A DNA stretch of 48,454 nucleotides from Rikenellaceae bacterium (GTDB lineage Bacteria; Bacteroidota; Bacteroidia; Bacteroidales; Rikenellaceae), in contig JAGBHC010000035.1 of the NCBI GenBank assembly GCA_017935625.1, forward strand, positions 1 through 48,454, given 5' to 3'. The position numbers were made by a program, and so were the translations under genes. How positions within the stretch are numbered: position 1 is the first letter of the stretch; each line of letters opens with the position of its first letter. Below, piece after piece: positions 33,208 to 42,249 of this stretch. Below the pieces are notes generated by a model. The model did not search any database. It was not told the origin of the DNA and saw nothing but the letters and a program-made list of their open reading frames with translations.

Positions 33208-33663
33208 TCAGAGCCTGAAGAGGAAAGGCAGCAGGTCGCTGCCGCTCTCCACGACCGAAGCACTGCCGCCGCCGCTCATAATCACCTTGATGGGCGACCC
33301 CTGCCGCCGCTCCACGTCCGCTATCGTCTGCCGGCACTGCCCGCAGGGATAGCACTCCCGCTCGTCGGGGTCGGAGGCGATGGCCAGCGCCACAATCGGG
33401 TCGTCGGCATGGTTGGCCTGATGGTAATAGAGCAGCGTCCGCTCGGCACACAGGGTGGCGGGATAGACCTCGCTCTCCTGATTGCTCCCGGTAAGCACCC
33501 GTCCGCTCCGCAACAGCGCGGCCGCACCCACCCGGAACCCCGAGTGGTCGGCATGGGCCGTGGCGGTCGCCTGCCGGGCCCGCTCCACCAACATCCGCTC
33601 CCGTTCGGGCATACTTGCGATGGTGTCGTAGCTGGAGTACTCCAGCACTTTCTTCGTTTTCAT
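33208..33663 (-). CDS. cdd: Cytidine deaminase
   Basis: Deaminates cytidine and deoxycytidine to the uridine forms (pyrimidine salvage). The 151-residue protein has the zinc ligand and proton shuttle CAE (72-74) in PATLCAERTLLYY and the two further zinc ligands in PCGQC (Cys107, Cys110), the tetrameric short form. The start at 33663 (MKTKKVLEYSSY) gives normal length; the longer frame running upstream crosses a repeated spacer and is rejected. Followed by the pseudouridine synthase gene. Confidence 0.92.
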   Translation of the reverse strand: MKTKKVLEYSSYDTIASMPERERMLVERARQATATAHADHSGFRVGAAALLRSGRVLTGSNQESEVYPATLCAERTLLYYHQANHADDPIVALAIASDPDERECYPCGQCRQTIADVERRQGSPIKVIMSGGGSASVVESGSDLLPFLFRL

Positions 33664-33667
33664 GGTT

Positions 33668-33895
33668 ATCGTCTTTAGTTCTAGGTCTATCCAATGAGTT
33701 CCCGCCGTCTGCAAAGCCTGTCGCCTCGCGGAGCATGAAAACCATGCACATCGACACTCCCTCCCATCCTCCCTCTGACAGAGGGAGGCTCTGCTCTCGC
33801 GAGCGTCTCTCCCGACAGCTATCGTCTTTAGCTCCGGCTCCATCTAAGAGTTCCTGCCGTCTGCAAAGCCTGCCGCCTCGCGGAGCATGAAAACC
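33668..33895. repeat. Direct repeat with hairpin ahead of cdd
   Basis: Two copies of a 75-76 base sequence (33668-33743 and 33821-33895), 153 bases apart and mostly identical, with the GCCGTCTGCAAAGCCTG and CGCCTCGCGGAGCATGAAAACC parts best conserved. Between them is a hairpin CCTCCCTC (33768-33775) / GAGGGAGG (33781-33788). The gene-free stretch 33664-33989 holds nothing else that I can name. Confidence 0.8.
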
Positions 33896-33989
33896 GGTCG
33901 CCCCGGCGCCTCTCCGAAGAGGTTTCCGCTCCGGCGGGCCCGTTCTTCCGAAAAACGGCAGGGCCGGCCTTATCCGCCCAATATCCGAA

Positions 33990-34691
33990 CTATTCCAGCA
34001 CGAATTTGGCCGAGACCGAATAGGAGAGCTTTATCTTCTGGAACTCCAGTCCCGACTCCTCCTCGGCAGTGTCCATCGACTCGGCACCCGCATAATTGAC
34101 GTACATCGCCTTGCTGGCACGCAGCACCACCGGCGACTCGCCGTAGTTGTTGTCGAAGATATAGAAGGCCTTGCCGACGGTCTGCCCCACGGCCTCCGCC
34201 AGCGAAACTGCGGTCTGGCGGGCATTCTGCATCGCCTCGACGCGCACCTGCTCGCGCAGCTTCTTGATGTCGGAATGGGTCACCTTGGAGATGTAGAGGT
34301 CGGTGATTCCCGCCTCCGTCAGCCGGGCATAGACGGCATCCACCTCGGCGGCGGCACCCAGCTTGAGCTGGTAGTTCTTCGTGGTGGCCGCCTTGCTGCG
34401 GCGCATCAGGCTGCTCGACATGTCGCTCACCTTGAGCTGCTCTTTGAGGTCGATACCCAGGGCCCGCAACTCGGACAGCATCCGGCGCTCCTGCTCCTCG
34501 ACCGAGACCTTGCCTTTCGAATCCTTTTCATTGATGGTGATGGAGACGTATATCTCATTGGGTTCTATCTCCTTGTCGGCACGACCGTTTACCTGTACAT
34601 AGCTGGGATAGGCCTCCTGTGCCGAAGCCGAAAAAGCCGATACCGAAATCAGCGCACTCGCCACGAGGGCTGCGAAAACACTCTTTTTCAT
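33990..34691 (-). CDS. SIMPL-domain (DUF541) exported protein
   Basis: A 233-residue protein with a cleavable signal peptide (ending near SAFSASAQ, about residue 25) and one SIMPL domain (YVQVNGRADKEIEPNEIYVSITI at the start; QNARQTAVSLAEAVGQTVGKAF in the middle; SYSVSAKFVLE at the end). This periplasmic family (E. coli YggE-like, mammalian SIMPL) is linked to oxidative stress, but the molecular role is not established. It stands between cdd and rlmD on the reverse strand with 83 bases to rlmD. Confidence 0.88.
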   Translation of the reverse strand: MKKSVFAALVASALISVSAFSASAQEAYPSYVQVNGRADKEIEPNEIYVSITINEKDSKGKVSVEEQERRMLSELRALGIDLKEQLKVSDMSSSLMRRSKAATTKNYQLKLGAAAEVDAVYARLTEAGITDLYISKVTHSDIKKLREQVRVEAMQNARQTAVSLAEAVGQTVGKAFYIFDNNYGESPVVLRASKAMYVNYAGAESMDTAEEESGLEFQKIKLSYSVSAKFVLE

Positions 34692-34774
34692 AATCCGTTT
34701 TTTTATCAGTTATATCGTATGAACGTAAAAACGTCCGTCCATATTGCAATCCGTGTGCCCCGATGCCCCACTCA

Positions 34775-36187
34775 TTACGCCCGTCTTACGAGCTTCACCA
34801 CGTTCTCCACATGGTGGGTGTGGGGGAACATGTCCACCGGCTGCACCCGCTCCACCCGGTAGTCGCCGTCCATGAGCGCGATGTCACGGGCCTGGGTGGC
34901 CGGATTGCAGCTCACGTAGACGATGCGCTGCGGCGCGGCCCGCAGTATCACCTCGATGACGCGGGCATCGACCCCCGCCCGGGGCGGGTCGAGGATAATC
35001 ACGTCGGGGCGGCCGTTGCGCTCCACGAAGGCGTCGTCCAGCACGTTCTTCATGTCGCCGGCATAGAAGACGGTGTTCGTGATGCCGTTGATGGCCGAAT
35101 TGACCTTCGCATCCTCGATGGCCTCGGGAACATACTCCACGCCCACCACCTTCGCGCACCGGTCCGCCACGAAGTTGGCGATGGTGCCCGTGCCCGTGTA
35201 GAGGTCGTAGACCACCTCGCGGCCCGAGAGGGCGGCGAAATCGCGGGCCACGGAGTAGAGCCGCAGCGCCTGCTCGGAGTTGGTCTGATAGAACGACTTG
35301 GCCCCAATCTTGAACCGCAGCCCCTCCATCCGTTCGAAGATGTGGTCGTTGCCGCGATAGCAGCGGATGTCGAGGTCGGCGATGGAGTCGTTGCACTTCT
35401 CGTTCACCACGTACATGAGCGAGGTTATCTCCGGGAAACGACCGGCCCGATGGTCGAGCAGCCGCTCCATCTTCTCCCGCTCCGGACGGGCGAAGACCAC
35501 GATGACCATCACCTCGCCCGTGGTGGAGGTGCGTATGATGATGTTGCGCATCAGTCCCTCATGCGCCCGCGCATCGTAGAACGGGTAGCCCTGCTCCAGA
35601 CAGAAGCGCTTCACTTCGTCCCTTATGGCGTTGCTCGGCTCGCGCTGCAGCCAGCACTTGTCGATGTCGAGCACCTTGTCGAACATGTTGGGGATGTGGA
35701 ATCCCAGTGCGGGCGAAGCGGCGAGCTCCTCGCCCGAAGCCACCTCCTGCGAGGTGAGCCACCGCTTGGGCGCGAAGGTGAACTCCAGCTTGTTGCGATA
35801 GAAGGTGGTCCGCTCCGAACCAATGGCGGGCGCCACCGGCGGCAGTTCCACCTTGGCGATGCGCGTGAGCTGGTCGGTCACCTGCTCCTGCTTGAGCTGC
35901 AGCTGCCGCTCGTAGGGCAGATTCTGCCACTTGCAGCCGCCGCACACGCCGAAATGGGCGCACACGGGCTCGCAGCGCATCGGAGAATGTTTCACGTAGC
36001 GCACCGCATAGCCCTCCATGAAGCGCCGGCGCTTGCTGCGTATCTGCACGTCCACCACGTCGCCCGGCACCGTCATCGGCACGAACACCACCATGTCGTT
36101 GTACCGCCCCATGGCCTTTCCCTCGGCCGCCAGGGCGGTTATTTCCAGTCCCTCTATCAGAGGGTAATTCGCCTTCTTTCTTGCCAT
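34775..36187 (-). CDS. rlmD: 23S rRNA (uracil-C5)-methyltransferase, RlmD/RumA type
   Basis: SAM-dependent uracil-C5 methyltransferase (470 residues). Order: N-terminal TRAM domain (about 10-65), cysteines for a [4Fe-4S] cluster (Cys76, Cys82, Cys85 in VCAHFGVCGGCKW, and a further Cys near 180), then the methyltransferase domain with DLYTGTGTIANF, ILDPPRAGVD and SCNPATQARD carrying the catalytic cysteine. The start MARKKANYPL at 36187 is preferred; a longer frame would include the promoter region. Target U1939 is the usual one, but the related RlmCD specificity cannot be excluded. Confidence 0.93.
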   Translation of the reverse strand: MARKKANYPLIEGLEITALAAEGKAMGRYNDMVVFVPMTVPGDVVDVQIRSKRRRFMEGYAVRYVKHSPMRCEPVCAHFGVCGGCKWQNLPYERQLQLKQEQVTDQLTRIAKVELPPVAPAIGSERTTFYRNKLEFTFAPKRWLTSQEVASGEELAASPALGFHIPNMFDKVLDIDKCWLQREPSNAIRDEVKRFCLEQGYPFYDARAHEGLMRNIIIRTSTTGEVMVIVVFARPEREKMERLLDHRAGRFPEITSLMYVVNEKCNDSIADLDIRCYRGNDHIFERMEGLRFKIGAKSFYQTNSEQALRLYSVARDFAALSGREVVYDLYTGTGTIANFVADRCAKVVGVEYVPEAIEDAKVNSAINGITNTVFYAGDMKNVLDDAFVERNGRPDVIILDPPRAGVDARVIEVILRAAPQRIVYVSCNPATQARDIALMDGDYRVERVQPVDMFPHTHHVENVVKLVRRA

Positions 36188-36207
36188 TTGAATCTTTTTA
36201 TCCAGTA

Positions 36208-36215
36208 CAAATTTA
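36208..36215 (-). promoter_or_regulatory. -7 box of rlmD
   Basis: Reverse strand TAAATTTG, 20 bases ahead of the rlmD start at 36187. It overlaps the candidate -33 box of the divergent forward promoter (36212-36215). Confidence 0.5.
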
Positions 36216-36243
36216 ATAAAAAGTTTAAAATAAACTATATTTG
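36212..36243 (+). promoter_or_regulatory. Promoter of MBL hydrolase-trmD
   Basis: TTTA (36212-36215), 20 bases, TATATTTG (36236-36243). It would start transcription about 30 bases ahead of the ATG at 36277. The AT-rich stretch 36188-36243 serves both directions. Confidence 0.65.
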
Positions 36244-36276
36244 CGTCCACGGTACCGGAATTTAAGAAGACCAACC

Positions 36277-36942
36277 ATGATAAAAATCGCAGTTCTGACT
36301 TTCAACCCCTTCGGCGAAAACACCTACGTGGTCAGCGACCCGACGGGCGAAGCCGTCATCATCGACGCCGGCAACTACTCCCCCCAGGAGAACGCCGCCC
36401 TGGAGAAATACGTCGCACAAAACGAGCTGAAACCCACGCTGCTGATAAACACCCACGGACATGTGGACCACATGCTGGGCGTCGAGTGGGCGAAGACCCG
36501 TTACGGCATCCCCTTCGCCCTGCGCAGGGAGGACGATTTTCTCATCGAAAGCTGCCAGATGCACGGCCGCATCTACGGATTCCAGGTGGAGAAGGCCCCC
36601 GCCGTGGAGCTCGACCTGAGCACCACGGACGAAGTCCGCTTCGGAGAGAGCCGCCTGGAGATTATCCACACCCCCGGACACACCCCCGGACACGTCTGCT
36701 TCTTCGACCCCGAGAGCCGCAGCCTCTTCAGCGGCGACACCCTCTTCAAGGAGAGCATCGGACGCACCGACCTGCCGGGCGGCGATTACAGCTGGATAAT
36801 GAAGAGCATACTCGAAAAAATCGTTCCGCTGGGCGACGACGTGAAACTCTACCCGGGGCACGGACTCCACTCCGACATCGGACACGAGGTGCTCTACAAC
36901 CCCTTCATCACCGAAGTGGTGCAGGGCGATGTCAAATATTAA
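36277..36942 (+). CDS. MBL-fold metallohydrolase, glyoxalase II-like
   Basis: A 221-residue metallo-beta-lactamase-fold hydrolase. Metal-binding THGHVDH (His60, His62, Asp64, His65), [18 protein letters not shown] and the C-terminal YPGHG give the complete di-metal site. It resembles the YcbL/glyoxalase II-like group; the substrate is unknown. The start MIKIAV at 36277 is used. The stop lies 13 bases ahead of trmD, with which it forms a two-gene forward unit. Confidence 0.9.
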   Translation: MIKIAVLTFNPFGENTYVVSDPTGEAVIIDAGNYSPQENAALEKYVAQNELKPTLLINTHGHVDHMLGVEWAKTRYGIPFALRREDDFLIESCQMHGRIYGFQVEKAPAVELDLSTTDEVRFGESRLEIIHTPGHTPGHVCFFDPESRSLFSGDTLFKESIGRTDLPGGDYSWIMKSILEKIVPLGDDVKLYPGHGLHSDIGHEVLYNPFITEVVQGDVKY

Positions 36943-36955
36943 CCCCCCGGACGGC

Positions 36956-37630
36956 ATGAGAATAGACATTCTGACCGTGGTTCCCGAACTGCTCGCCTCG
37001 CCCCTCAACGAATCGATACTCAAGCGGGCGCAGCAGCACGGACTGGTGCAAATCGAGGTGCACAACATCCGGGACTACACCACCGACAAACACCGCCAGG
37101 TGGACGACTACCCCTTCGGCGGCGAGGCGGGCATGGTGATGAAGCCCGAACCCATCTTCCGGCTCGTCGAGAAGCTGCGTGCCGAGCGCACCTACGACGA
37201 AATCATCTACACCTCGCCGGACGGCGTCACCTACGACCAGCACGAGGCCAACCGGCTCTCCACGCTGGAGAACATCATCATCCTCTGCGGCCACTACAAG
37301 GGCATCGACCACCGCATCCGCGAACACCTGATAACCCGCGAGATATCCATCGGCGACTACGTGCTGACGGGCGGCGAGCTGGCCGCCTGCGTCATCGCCG
37401 ACAGCGTGGTGCGCATCGTTCCGGGCGCCATCGGCGACGAGGCCAGCGCCCTGACCGACTGCTTTCAGGACAACCTGCTGGCTCCGCCCGTCTACACCCG
37501 GCCGGCCGAATTCAACGGCTGGCGCGTGCCGGACGTACTGCTTTCGGGCAACTTCAAGGAGATAGAGAAGTGGCAGGAGGAGCAGTCGTGGGAACGGACC
37601 CGCCGCCTGCGTCCCGACCTGCTCGAATAG
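36956..37630 (+). CDS. trmD: tRNA (guanine-N1)-methyltransferase
   Basis: Methylates G37 of tRNAs with a G at position 36, which prevents frameshifting. SPOUT-fold knot motifs are present: [13 protein letters not shown], the [13 protein letters not shown] loop, [12 protein letters not shown], and the knot [15 protein letters not shown]. 224 residues. The start at 36956 is chosen; an upstream ATG at 36929 would overlap the preceding gene and adds residues that are not conserved. It is not in the usual rpsP-rimM-trmD-rplS operon here but pairs with an MBL hydrolase. Confidence 0.95.
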   Translation: MRIDILTVVPELLASPLNESILKRAQQHGLVQIEVHNIRDYTTDKHRQVDDYPFGGEAGMVMKPEPIFRLVEKLRAERTYDEIIYTSPDGVTYDQHEANRLSTLENIIILCGHYKGIDHRIREHLITREISIGDYVLTGGELAACVIADSVVRIVPGAIGDEASALTDCFQDNLLAPPVYTRPAEFNGWRVPDVLLSGNFKEIEKWQEEQSWERTRRLRPDLLE

Positions 37631-37857
37631 CGAAGCGGGCGGGCCCCCGCCTGCACATCCCGCACGGTCCGCACGGTCCGCACGCCCCGTCTCATCCCGG
37701 CACAACGGCACAACGGCGCGGCATCCCCCGGCTTCCCCCCGCTCCTGCACGACACCCGCCGGCCGCACGCCCCGTCCCCGGCCTGCGCCTCGATTCCCGT
37801 TGAAAAAACAGAGAGAAACTCCGGATAAAAAGGAATGTCCGGAGCCTCCGAACGAAA

Positions 37858-37893
37858 AGCGCAGCCCTCCGGAAACACCCGGAGGGCTGCGCT
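37858..37893 (-). terminator. Terminator at the end of the lpxB-pyrF operon
   Basis: Perfect long stem AGCGCAGCCCTCCGG (37858-37872) / CCGGAGGGCTGCGCT (37879-37893) with loop AAACAC. On the reverse strand TTTTCGTT follows, 35 bases after the pyrF stop. It may also stop forward transcripts of trmD. The rest of 37631-37857 is GC-rich with no gene seen. Confidence 0.85.
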
Positions 37894-37926
37894 TCGTTCA
37901 TATCCTCAGCTTTCCGGCCGGCGCCG

Positions 37927-38754
37927 TCAGAGGCCGCGTGCGGAGAGCAGCGCATCCATCTCGGCGGCGACCCGGGCGGCGGCTTCGGCGGCGGCTTCGG
38001 CGAAGCGCTCCGACGAATCGGCGTAGATGATGCCGCGCGAGGAGTTCACCAGCAGTCCGCAGCGGTCGTTCATGCCGCAGCGGGCCACCTCGCTCAGACT
38101 GCCCCCCTGGGCCCCCACGCCGGGAACCAGCAGGAAGTGGCCGGGCACGATTCTGCGGACCCGCTCCAGCTCGCGGGCCTGCGTGGCACCCACCACGAAC
38201 ATGGTGTTGCGTTCGGTTCCCCAGCCCGAGGCGGTCTCCAGCACCCGCTCGTAGAGCATCCGTCCGTCGGAGAGCGTCAGCGTCTCGAAATCGGCGGCGC
38301 TGGCATTGGAGGTGAGGGCCAGAATCACGGCCCAACGCCCCTCGTAGGCAAGAAACGGAGCCACGGTGTCGCGCCCCATGTAGGGCGAAAGGGTCACCGC
38401 ATCGACCGTACCCTGCTCGAAGAAAGCCCGGGCATACATGGCCGAGGTGTTGCCGATGTCGCCGCGTTTGGCGTCGGCGATGATGAACTGGTCGGGATAG
38501 TGCTCGCGGATGTAACGGCACGTGCGCTCGAAGCAGTCGAGGCCTGCGGCCCCGTGCTCCTCGTAGAAGGCCAGATTGGGTTTATAGCAGACCGCATAGG
38601 GTGCCGTGGCATCCACTATCCGGCGGTTGAACTCGAACATCGCATCGGGATGCGAGCTCAGGCAGGCGGGCAGTTTGCGCACGTCGGTGTCGAGACCCAC
38701 GCACAGGAAACTGCGCTTGCGCACGATATGGTCGAAAAGTTGTTCGTTGGTCAT
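37927..38754 (-). CDS. pyrF: Orotidine 5'-phosphate decarboxylase, type 2
   Basis: Last step of UMP synthesis. The 275-residue long (type 2) form has SFLCVGLDTDVRKLP at the start, the catalytic DAKRGDIGNTSAMYA in the middle, the VVGATQ block, and the phosphate-binding PGVGAQGG and NSSRGIIY near the end. It lies 32 bases downstream of the S46 peptidase on the same strand, with a strong terminator behind it. Its presence in an operon with envelope and peptidase genes is unexplained. Confidence 0.95.
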   Translation of the reverse strand: MTNEQLFDHIVRKRSFLCVGLDTDVRKLPACLSSHPDAMFEFNRRIVDATAPYAVCYKPNLAFYEEHGAAGLDCFERTCRYIREHYPDQFIIADAKRGDIGNTSAMYARAFFEQGTVDAVTLSPYMGRDTVAPFLAYEGRWAVILALTSNASAADFETLTLSDGRMLYERVLETASGWGTERNTMFVVGATQARELERVRRIVPGHFLLVPGVGAQGGSLSEVARCGMNDRCGLLVNSSRGIIYADSSERFAEAAAEAAARVAAEMDALLSARGL

Positions 38755-38786
38755 AGCATCTCTTTTTTTTGAGGGCGGTCGATGGT

Positions 38787-40904
38787 CTATTCGGCGAGGG
38801 TCATCTCGTCGATGAGGTATCCCGCACCGCCGATTTTGTCAATTACGAAGAGCACGTAGCGGATATCCACGGCGATGTTCCGGCAGATTTCGGGGTCGAA
38901 CTCGATGTCGCTCATGGTGCTCACCCACGTGCGGTCGAAGTTGATGCCCAGCAACCGGCCGTCGGCGTCGAGCACCGGACTGCCGGAGTTGCCGCCCGTG
39001 GTGTGGTTCGAGGCGATGAAGGCCACCGGCACGGTCACGCGTCCGTCGCACTCCACGCCCCAGCGCCCGTACTCCTTGGAGGCGTAGATGTCGCGCAGGG
39101 ACTGGGGAATGTCGTAGTCGTAAACGGTGGGGTCGTCCTTCTCGATGATGCCGTCGAGGGTGGTGTAGTGGCGGTGATAGACGCCGTCGTTGGGCCTGTA
39201 GCCGCCCACCCGGCCGTAGGCCACGCGCAGGGTGGAGTTGGCGTCGGGATAGAACGTACGCTCGGTGTCGAACTCCATGAGCGCCCGCATATAGCGGGAG
39301 TAGAGCGCATTGATGGCGGCGTTACCGGCCACGTAGGGCTCCCGGACGGACTCCTCGAACATCCGGCGGAAAGCCGTGTAGAGGGTCATGAAGGGGTCGG
39401 AGCGCATGGCATCGGCCACCGAGGTCTCGTTGGCCGTCGCGGCGCGGAACATCGCCTCCGAGGTGAGGGCGCTGTTCTGATAGACGAACGCGACGTACTG
39501 CTTCACGCCGCCCGCCTCCGCCACCGCCTGCGTCAGGTGGGCGGGAACGAACCGGGCGGGCACATGCTCCAGATACTCGGCGAGCATGGCCTCGGCGATG
39601 GTGCGGTCGATGTCCTTGTCGTAGTTCTTGTAGAACGAGGCGACCCGGGCGGCCGCACCCTCCGCCGTACCCGCCTTGGCCGCCGCAGCCATCACCGCTG
39701 CGGGCGTGTTGAGCTCGATGGCCGAAAACGCCTCGCTGAAATAGTCGTAGGCCTCGGCATAGGGACGCCACTCGGCATAGGCCTTGCGCAGCTCGGGCAG
39801 CACGTCGGCATACTCCGCACGGCTCCGGGCCCACTGCTGGAAGCGCTCCTCGTAGGCCCGCTTCTTACCGACGGTGCCCAGACGGGCCAGACCGAGACTC
39901 TCGCCCTGCCACTTCTTCCAGGCATTGGCGATGTTGGCATGCTTGCTGGCATACTGGATGCGGGTCCTGGCATCGGCCTGCTGCGCGGCCGAGATGACAT
40001 CGAGCCGCCGGGTGCGCAACCCGATTTTCACCGGGTCGGCGAAGTTGAGCGTATAGTCCACATAGTCCGAGGTGACATACTCGCGCGTGGTGCCCGGGAA
40101 ACCGTATATCATGGTGAAATCGCCCTCGCTGACCCCGCGGGTCGAAACGGTGAAGTGGCGTTTGGGACGATAGGGCACGTTGTCGGGCGAATAGTCGGCC
40201 GGGTCGTTGTTCTTGTCGGCATAGACCCGGAAGACGGAGAAATCGCCCGTGTGGCGGGGCCACATCCAGTTGTCGGTGTCGCCGCCGAACTTGCCTATCG
40301 ACGAGGGAGGCGCCGCCACCAGACGCACGTCGCGGTAGACGTTGTAGACGAACAGGAAGTACTGGTTGCCGTAGTAGAGCGCCTCCACGGAGGCACGGTA
40401 GCGCCCCTTCTCGGTGGCCTTTTCGGTGATGCGTTCGATGTTGGCGCCCATCTTCGCACGCCGGGCCGCCTCGTCGTCGTCCGCCTTGACCCCCTTGAGC
40501 ACCTTGCCGGTGACATCCTCCATGCGCACCAGGAACGACACGGTGAGCCCCGGATTGGGAAGCTCCTGTTCGGGACTCATGGCCCAGAAACCGTCGGTCA
40601 GGTAGTCGTGCTCCACGCTGCTGTGGCTCTGAATCTGGGAGTAGCCGCAGTGGTGGTTGGTGAGCAGCAGCCCCCGGTCGGAAACCAGCTCGCCCGTACA
40701 GCCGCCGCCGAAATGGACGATGGCATCCTTGAGCGAGGCCCGGTTGATGCTGTAAATGTCCTCGGCCGTCAGCCTGAAACCCTTGCTCCGCATATCCTCG
40801 ATGCGGTTGCCGATGAGCGAAGGCAGCCACATGCCCTCGTCGGCGCTCGCCCGGGCCGCACACAGCAGCCCCGCAAGCAAAATCAACAGAAATCGGTTCT
40901 TCAT
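38787..40904 (-). CDS. S46 dipeptidyl-peptidase, DPP11-like
   Basis: Exported serine peptidase of family S46 (705 residues) that removes dipeptides from oligopeptides in the periplasm. Signal peptide ends near RASA (about 21). Catalytic His85 in LLTNHHCG, Asp in WPRHTGDF, Ser640 in TTGGNSGSP. In Porphyromonas DPP7 and DPP11 the residue 18 after the catalytic Ser sets P1 preference (Gly for hydrophobic, Arg for Asp/Glu). Here it is Arg658 (GINFDRTW), which predicts DPP11-type acidic specificity. It is the fourth gene of the lpxB-to-pyrF run. Confidence 0.93.
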   Translation of the reverse strand: MKNRFLLILLAGLLCAARASADEGMWLPSLIGNRIEDMRSKGFRLTAEDIYSINRASLKDAIVHFGGGCTGELVSDRGLLLTNHHCGYSQIQSHSSVEHDYLTDGFWAMSPEQELPNPGLTVSFLVRMEDVTGKVLKGVKADDDEAARRAKMGANIERITEKATEKGRYRASVEALYYGNQYFLFVYNVYRDVRLVAAPPSSIGKFGGDTDNWMWPRHTGDFSVFRVYADKNNDPADYSPDNVPYRPKRHFTVSTRGVSEGDFTMIYGFPGTTREYVTSDYVDYTLNFADPVKIGLRTRRLDVISAAQQADARTRIQYASKHANIANAWKKWQGESLGLARLGTVGKKRAYEERFQQWARSRAEYADVLPELRKAYAEWRPYAEAYDYFSEAFSAIELNTPAAVMAAAAKAGTAEGAAARVASFYKNYDKDIDRTIAEAMLAEYLEHVPARFVPAHLTQAVAEAGGVKQYVAFVYQNSALTSEAMFRAATANETSVADAMRSDPFMTLYTAFRRMFEESVREPYVAGNAAINALYSRYMRALMEFDTERTFYPDANSTLRVAYGRVGGYRPNDGVYHRHYTTLDGIIEKDDPTVYDYDIPQSLRDIYASKEYGRWGVECDGRVTVPVAFIASNHTTGGNSGSPVLDADGRLLGINFDRTWVSTMSDIEFDPEICRNIAVDIRYVLFVIDKIGGAGYLIDEMTLAE

Positions 40905-41010
40905 CTTTATCAGTGTTTTATGTTCCTATTTTCATCCGTTCGCCACCGCAGGCCGCAGGCCGCCGGCTGCGGAGCCTCCGTTCCGCGCCCCTTTTCCGGC
41001 CGCAGCCGCC

Positions 41011-41616
41011 CTACTCCGCGAAGCGCCCGAGCCGCGCCCAGAGCCGCTGCACGGGAAGCCCCATCACATTGTAGAACGAGCCGTCGATGCGCTCGATGCC
41101 CACGTAGCCTATCCACTCCTGGATGCCGTAGCTCCCCGCCTTGTCGAGCGGGCGGAAGCGTTCCACGTAATAGTCTATCGTCTCCTCGTCGAGCGGAGAG
41201 AACCACACGTCGGTGGAGACCGAGAACTCCTCGCGGCGGTCGGCGCTGCGCAGCACCACCCCCGTAATCACCGTGTGGCGGCGTCCCGAAAGGGCGCGCA
41301 GCATCTCCACGGCTTCGGCCTGGTCGTGCGGCTTGCCCAGAATGCGGCCGCCGAGCACCACCACCGTATCGGCGGTGACGAGTATCTCGTCGCCGGCCAG
41401 CGCGAGCGGATAACCCTCCGACTTGAGCGAAGCCAGGTAGAGGGGAACCTCCGCAGCCGGCAGCGACGCGGGATAGACCTCCTCCACCGCATAGTCGGGC
41501 GCCAGTTCGAAATCGAGTCCGCAGCCGGCCATCAGCTCCCGGCGGCGCGGCGAACGGCTGGCCAGTATGAGCCGCCGCCCCTTGAGTCTTTCATGCACCA
41601 ACATCCTCTCCTCCAT
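41011..41616 (-). CDS. maf: Maf-like nucleoside triphosphate pyrophosphatase
   Basis: House-cleaning pyrophosphatase that hydrolyses dTTP/UTP or modified nucleotides. The 201-residue protein has the family signature LILASRSPRRRELM (about 15-28), VTADTVVVLGGRILGKP in the centre, SFSPL-type and KAGSYGIQ motifs in the second half, and the closing NVMGLPV. It starts directly after the FAH-family gene stop on the reverse strand (no spacing), so it is coupled. Which Maf specificity group (YhdE or YceF type) applies cannot be decided by eye, but the KAGSYGIQ sequence favours the YhdE dTTP/UTP type. Confidence 0.92.
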   Translation of the reverse strand: MEERMLVHERLKGRRLILASRSPRRRELMAGCGLDFELAPDYAVEEVYPASLPAAEVPLYLASLKSEGYPLALAGDEILVTADTVVVLGGRILGKPHDQAEAVEMLRALSGRRHTVITGVVLRSADRREEFSVSTDVWFSPLDEETIDYYVERFRPLDKAGSYGIQEWIGYVGIERIDGSFYNVMGLPVQRLWARLGRFAE

Positions 41617-42240
41617 CTATTTGATATCGAAATTCAACAGTTCGACCCCCTCCAGCTCGGCCCGCAGCACGTCGCCCGGAGCCACGGGACCCACGCCCGC
41701 CGGAGTTCCGGTAAAGAGCAGGTCGCCGATTTTCAGGGTCACGAACCGCGAAACGTAGCTGATGAGCCGGTTCACCTTGAAAATCATCTTCGAGGTGTCG
41801 CCCCGCTGACGCACCTCGCCGTTGAGGCTCATGCTGAAGCGCAGCCTATCGATGTCGCCGCCCGCTTCGCCCAGGCTCAGGAAACGGGGACTCACGGCCG
41901 CCGACCGGTCGAACGCCTTGCAGAGCTCCCACGGCAGCCCCCGGGCCACGGCTTCGCGCTGGAGGTCCCGGGCGGTGAAGTCGATGCCCAGCCCCACCTC
42001 GTCGTAACACCGGTGGGCGAACCGCTCGTCGATGGCCCGCACCACCCGGTTGATTTTCACCACGAGTTCCGTCTCGTAATGCACCTCCCGACTGAAATCG
42101 GGCACATAGAACGGGTCGTTGTTGCGCAGCAGCGCCGTGTCGGGCTTCATGAAAAAGAGCGGCTCGCGGGGGAGTTCCCCCGTGTGGTCGAGCTCTTCGA
42201 TGTGCTCGACGTAGTTTTTCCCTATGCAGATGATTTTCAT
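41617..42240 (-). CDS. FAH-family hydrolase/isomerase
   Basis: A 207-residue protein of the fumarylacetoacetate hydrolase superfamily (YcgM-like). It starts KIICIGKNYVEH, and has FFMKPDTALL, the metal-binding HYETELVVKI, FDRSAAVSP, and LFTGTPAGVGPV near the end. Characterised relatives act as acylpyruvases or oxaloacetate decarboxylases. The substrate here is unknown. It lies between lpxB (9 bases upstream) and maf (directly adjoining) in the reverse operon. Confidence 0.88.
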   Translation of the reverse strand: MKIICIGKNYVEHIEELDHTGELPREPLFFMKPDTALLRNNDPFYVPDFSREVHYETELVVKINRVVRAIDERFAHRCYDEVGLGIDFTARDLQREAVARGLPWELCKAFDRSAAVSPRFLSLGEAGGDIDRLRFSMSLNGEVRQRGDTSKMIFKVNRLISYVSRFVTLKIGDLLFTGTPAGVGPVAPGDVLRAELEGVELLNFDIK

Positions 42241-42249
42241 GTCATTCGT

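Noticed and set aside
33664-33843. Longer N-terminus for cdd starting at 33843
   Set aside because: The extra 60 codons run through the direct repeat and hairpin and are Cys/Arg-rich, unlike cytidine deaminases.
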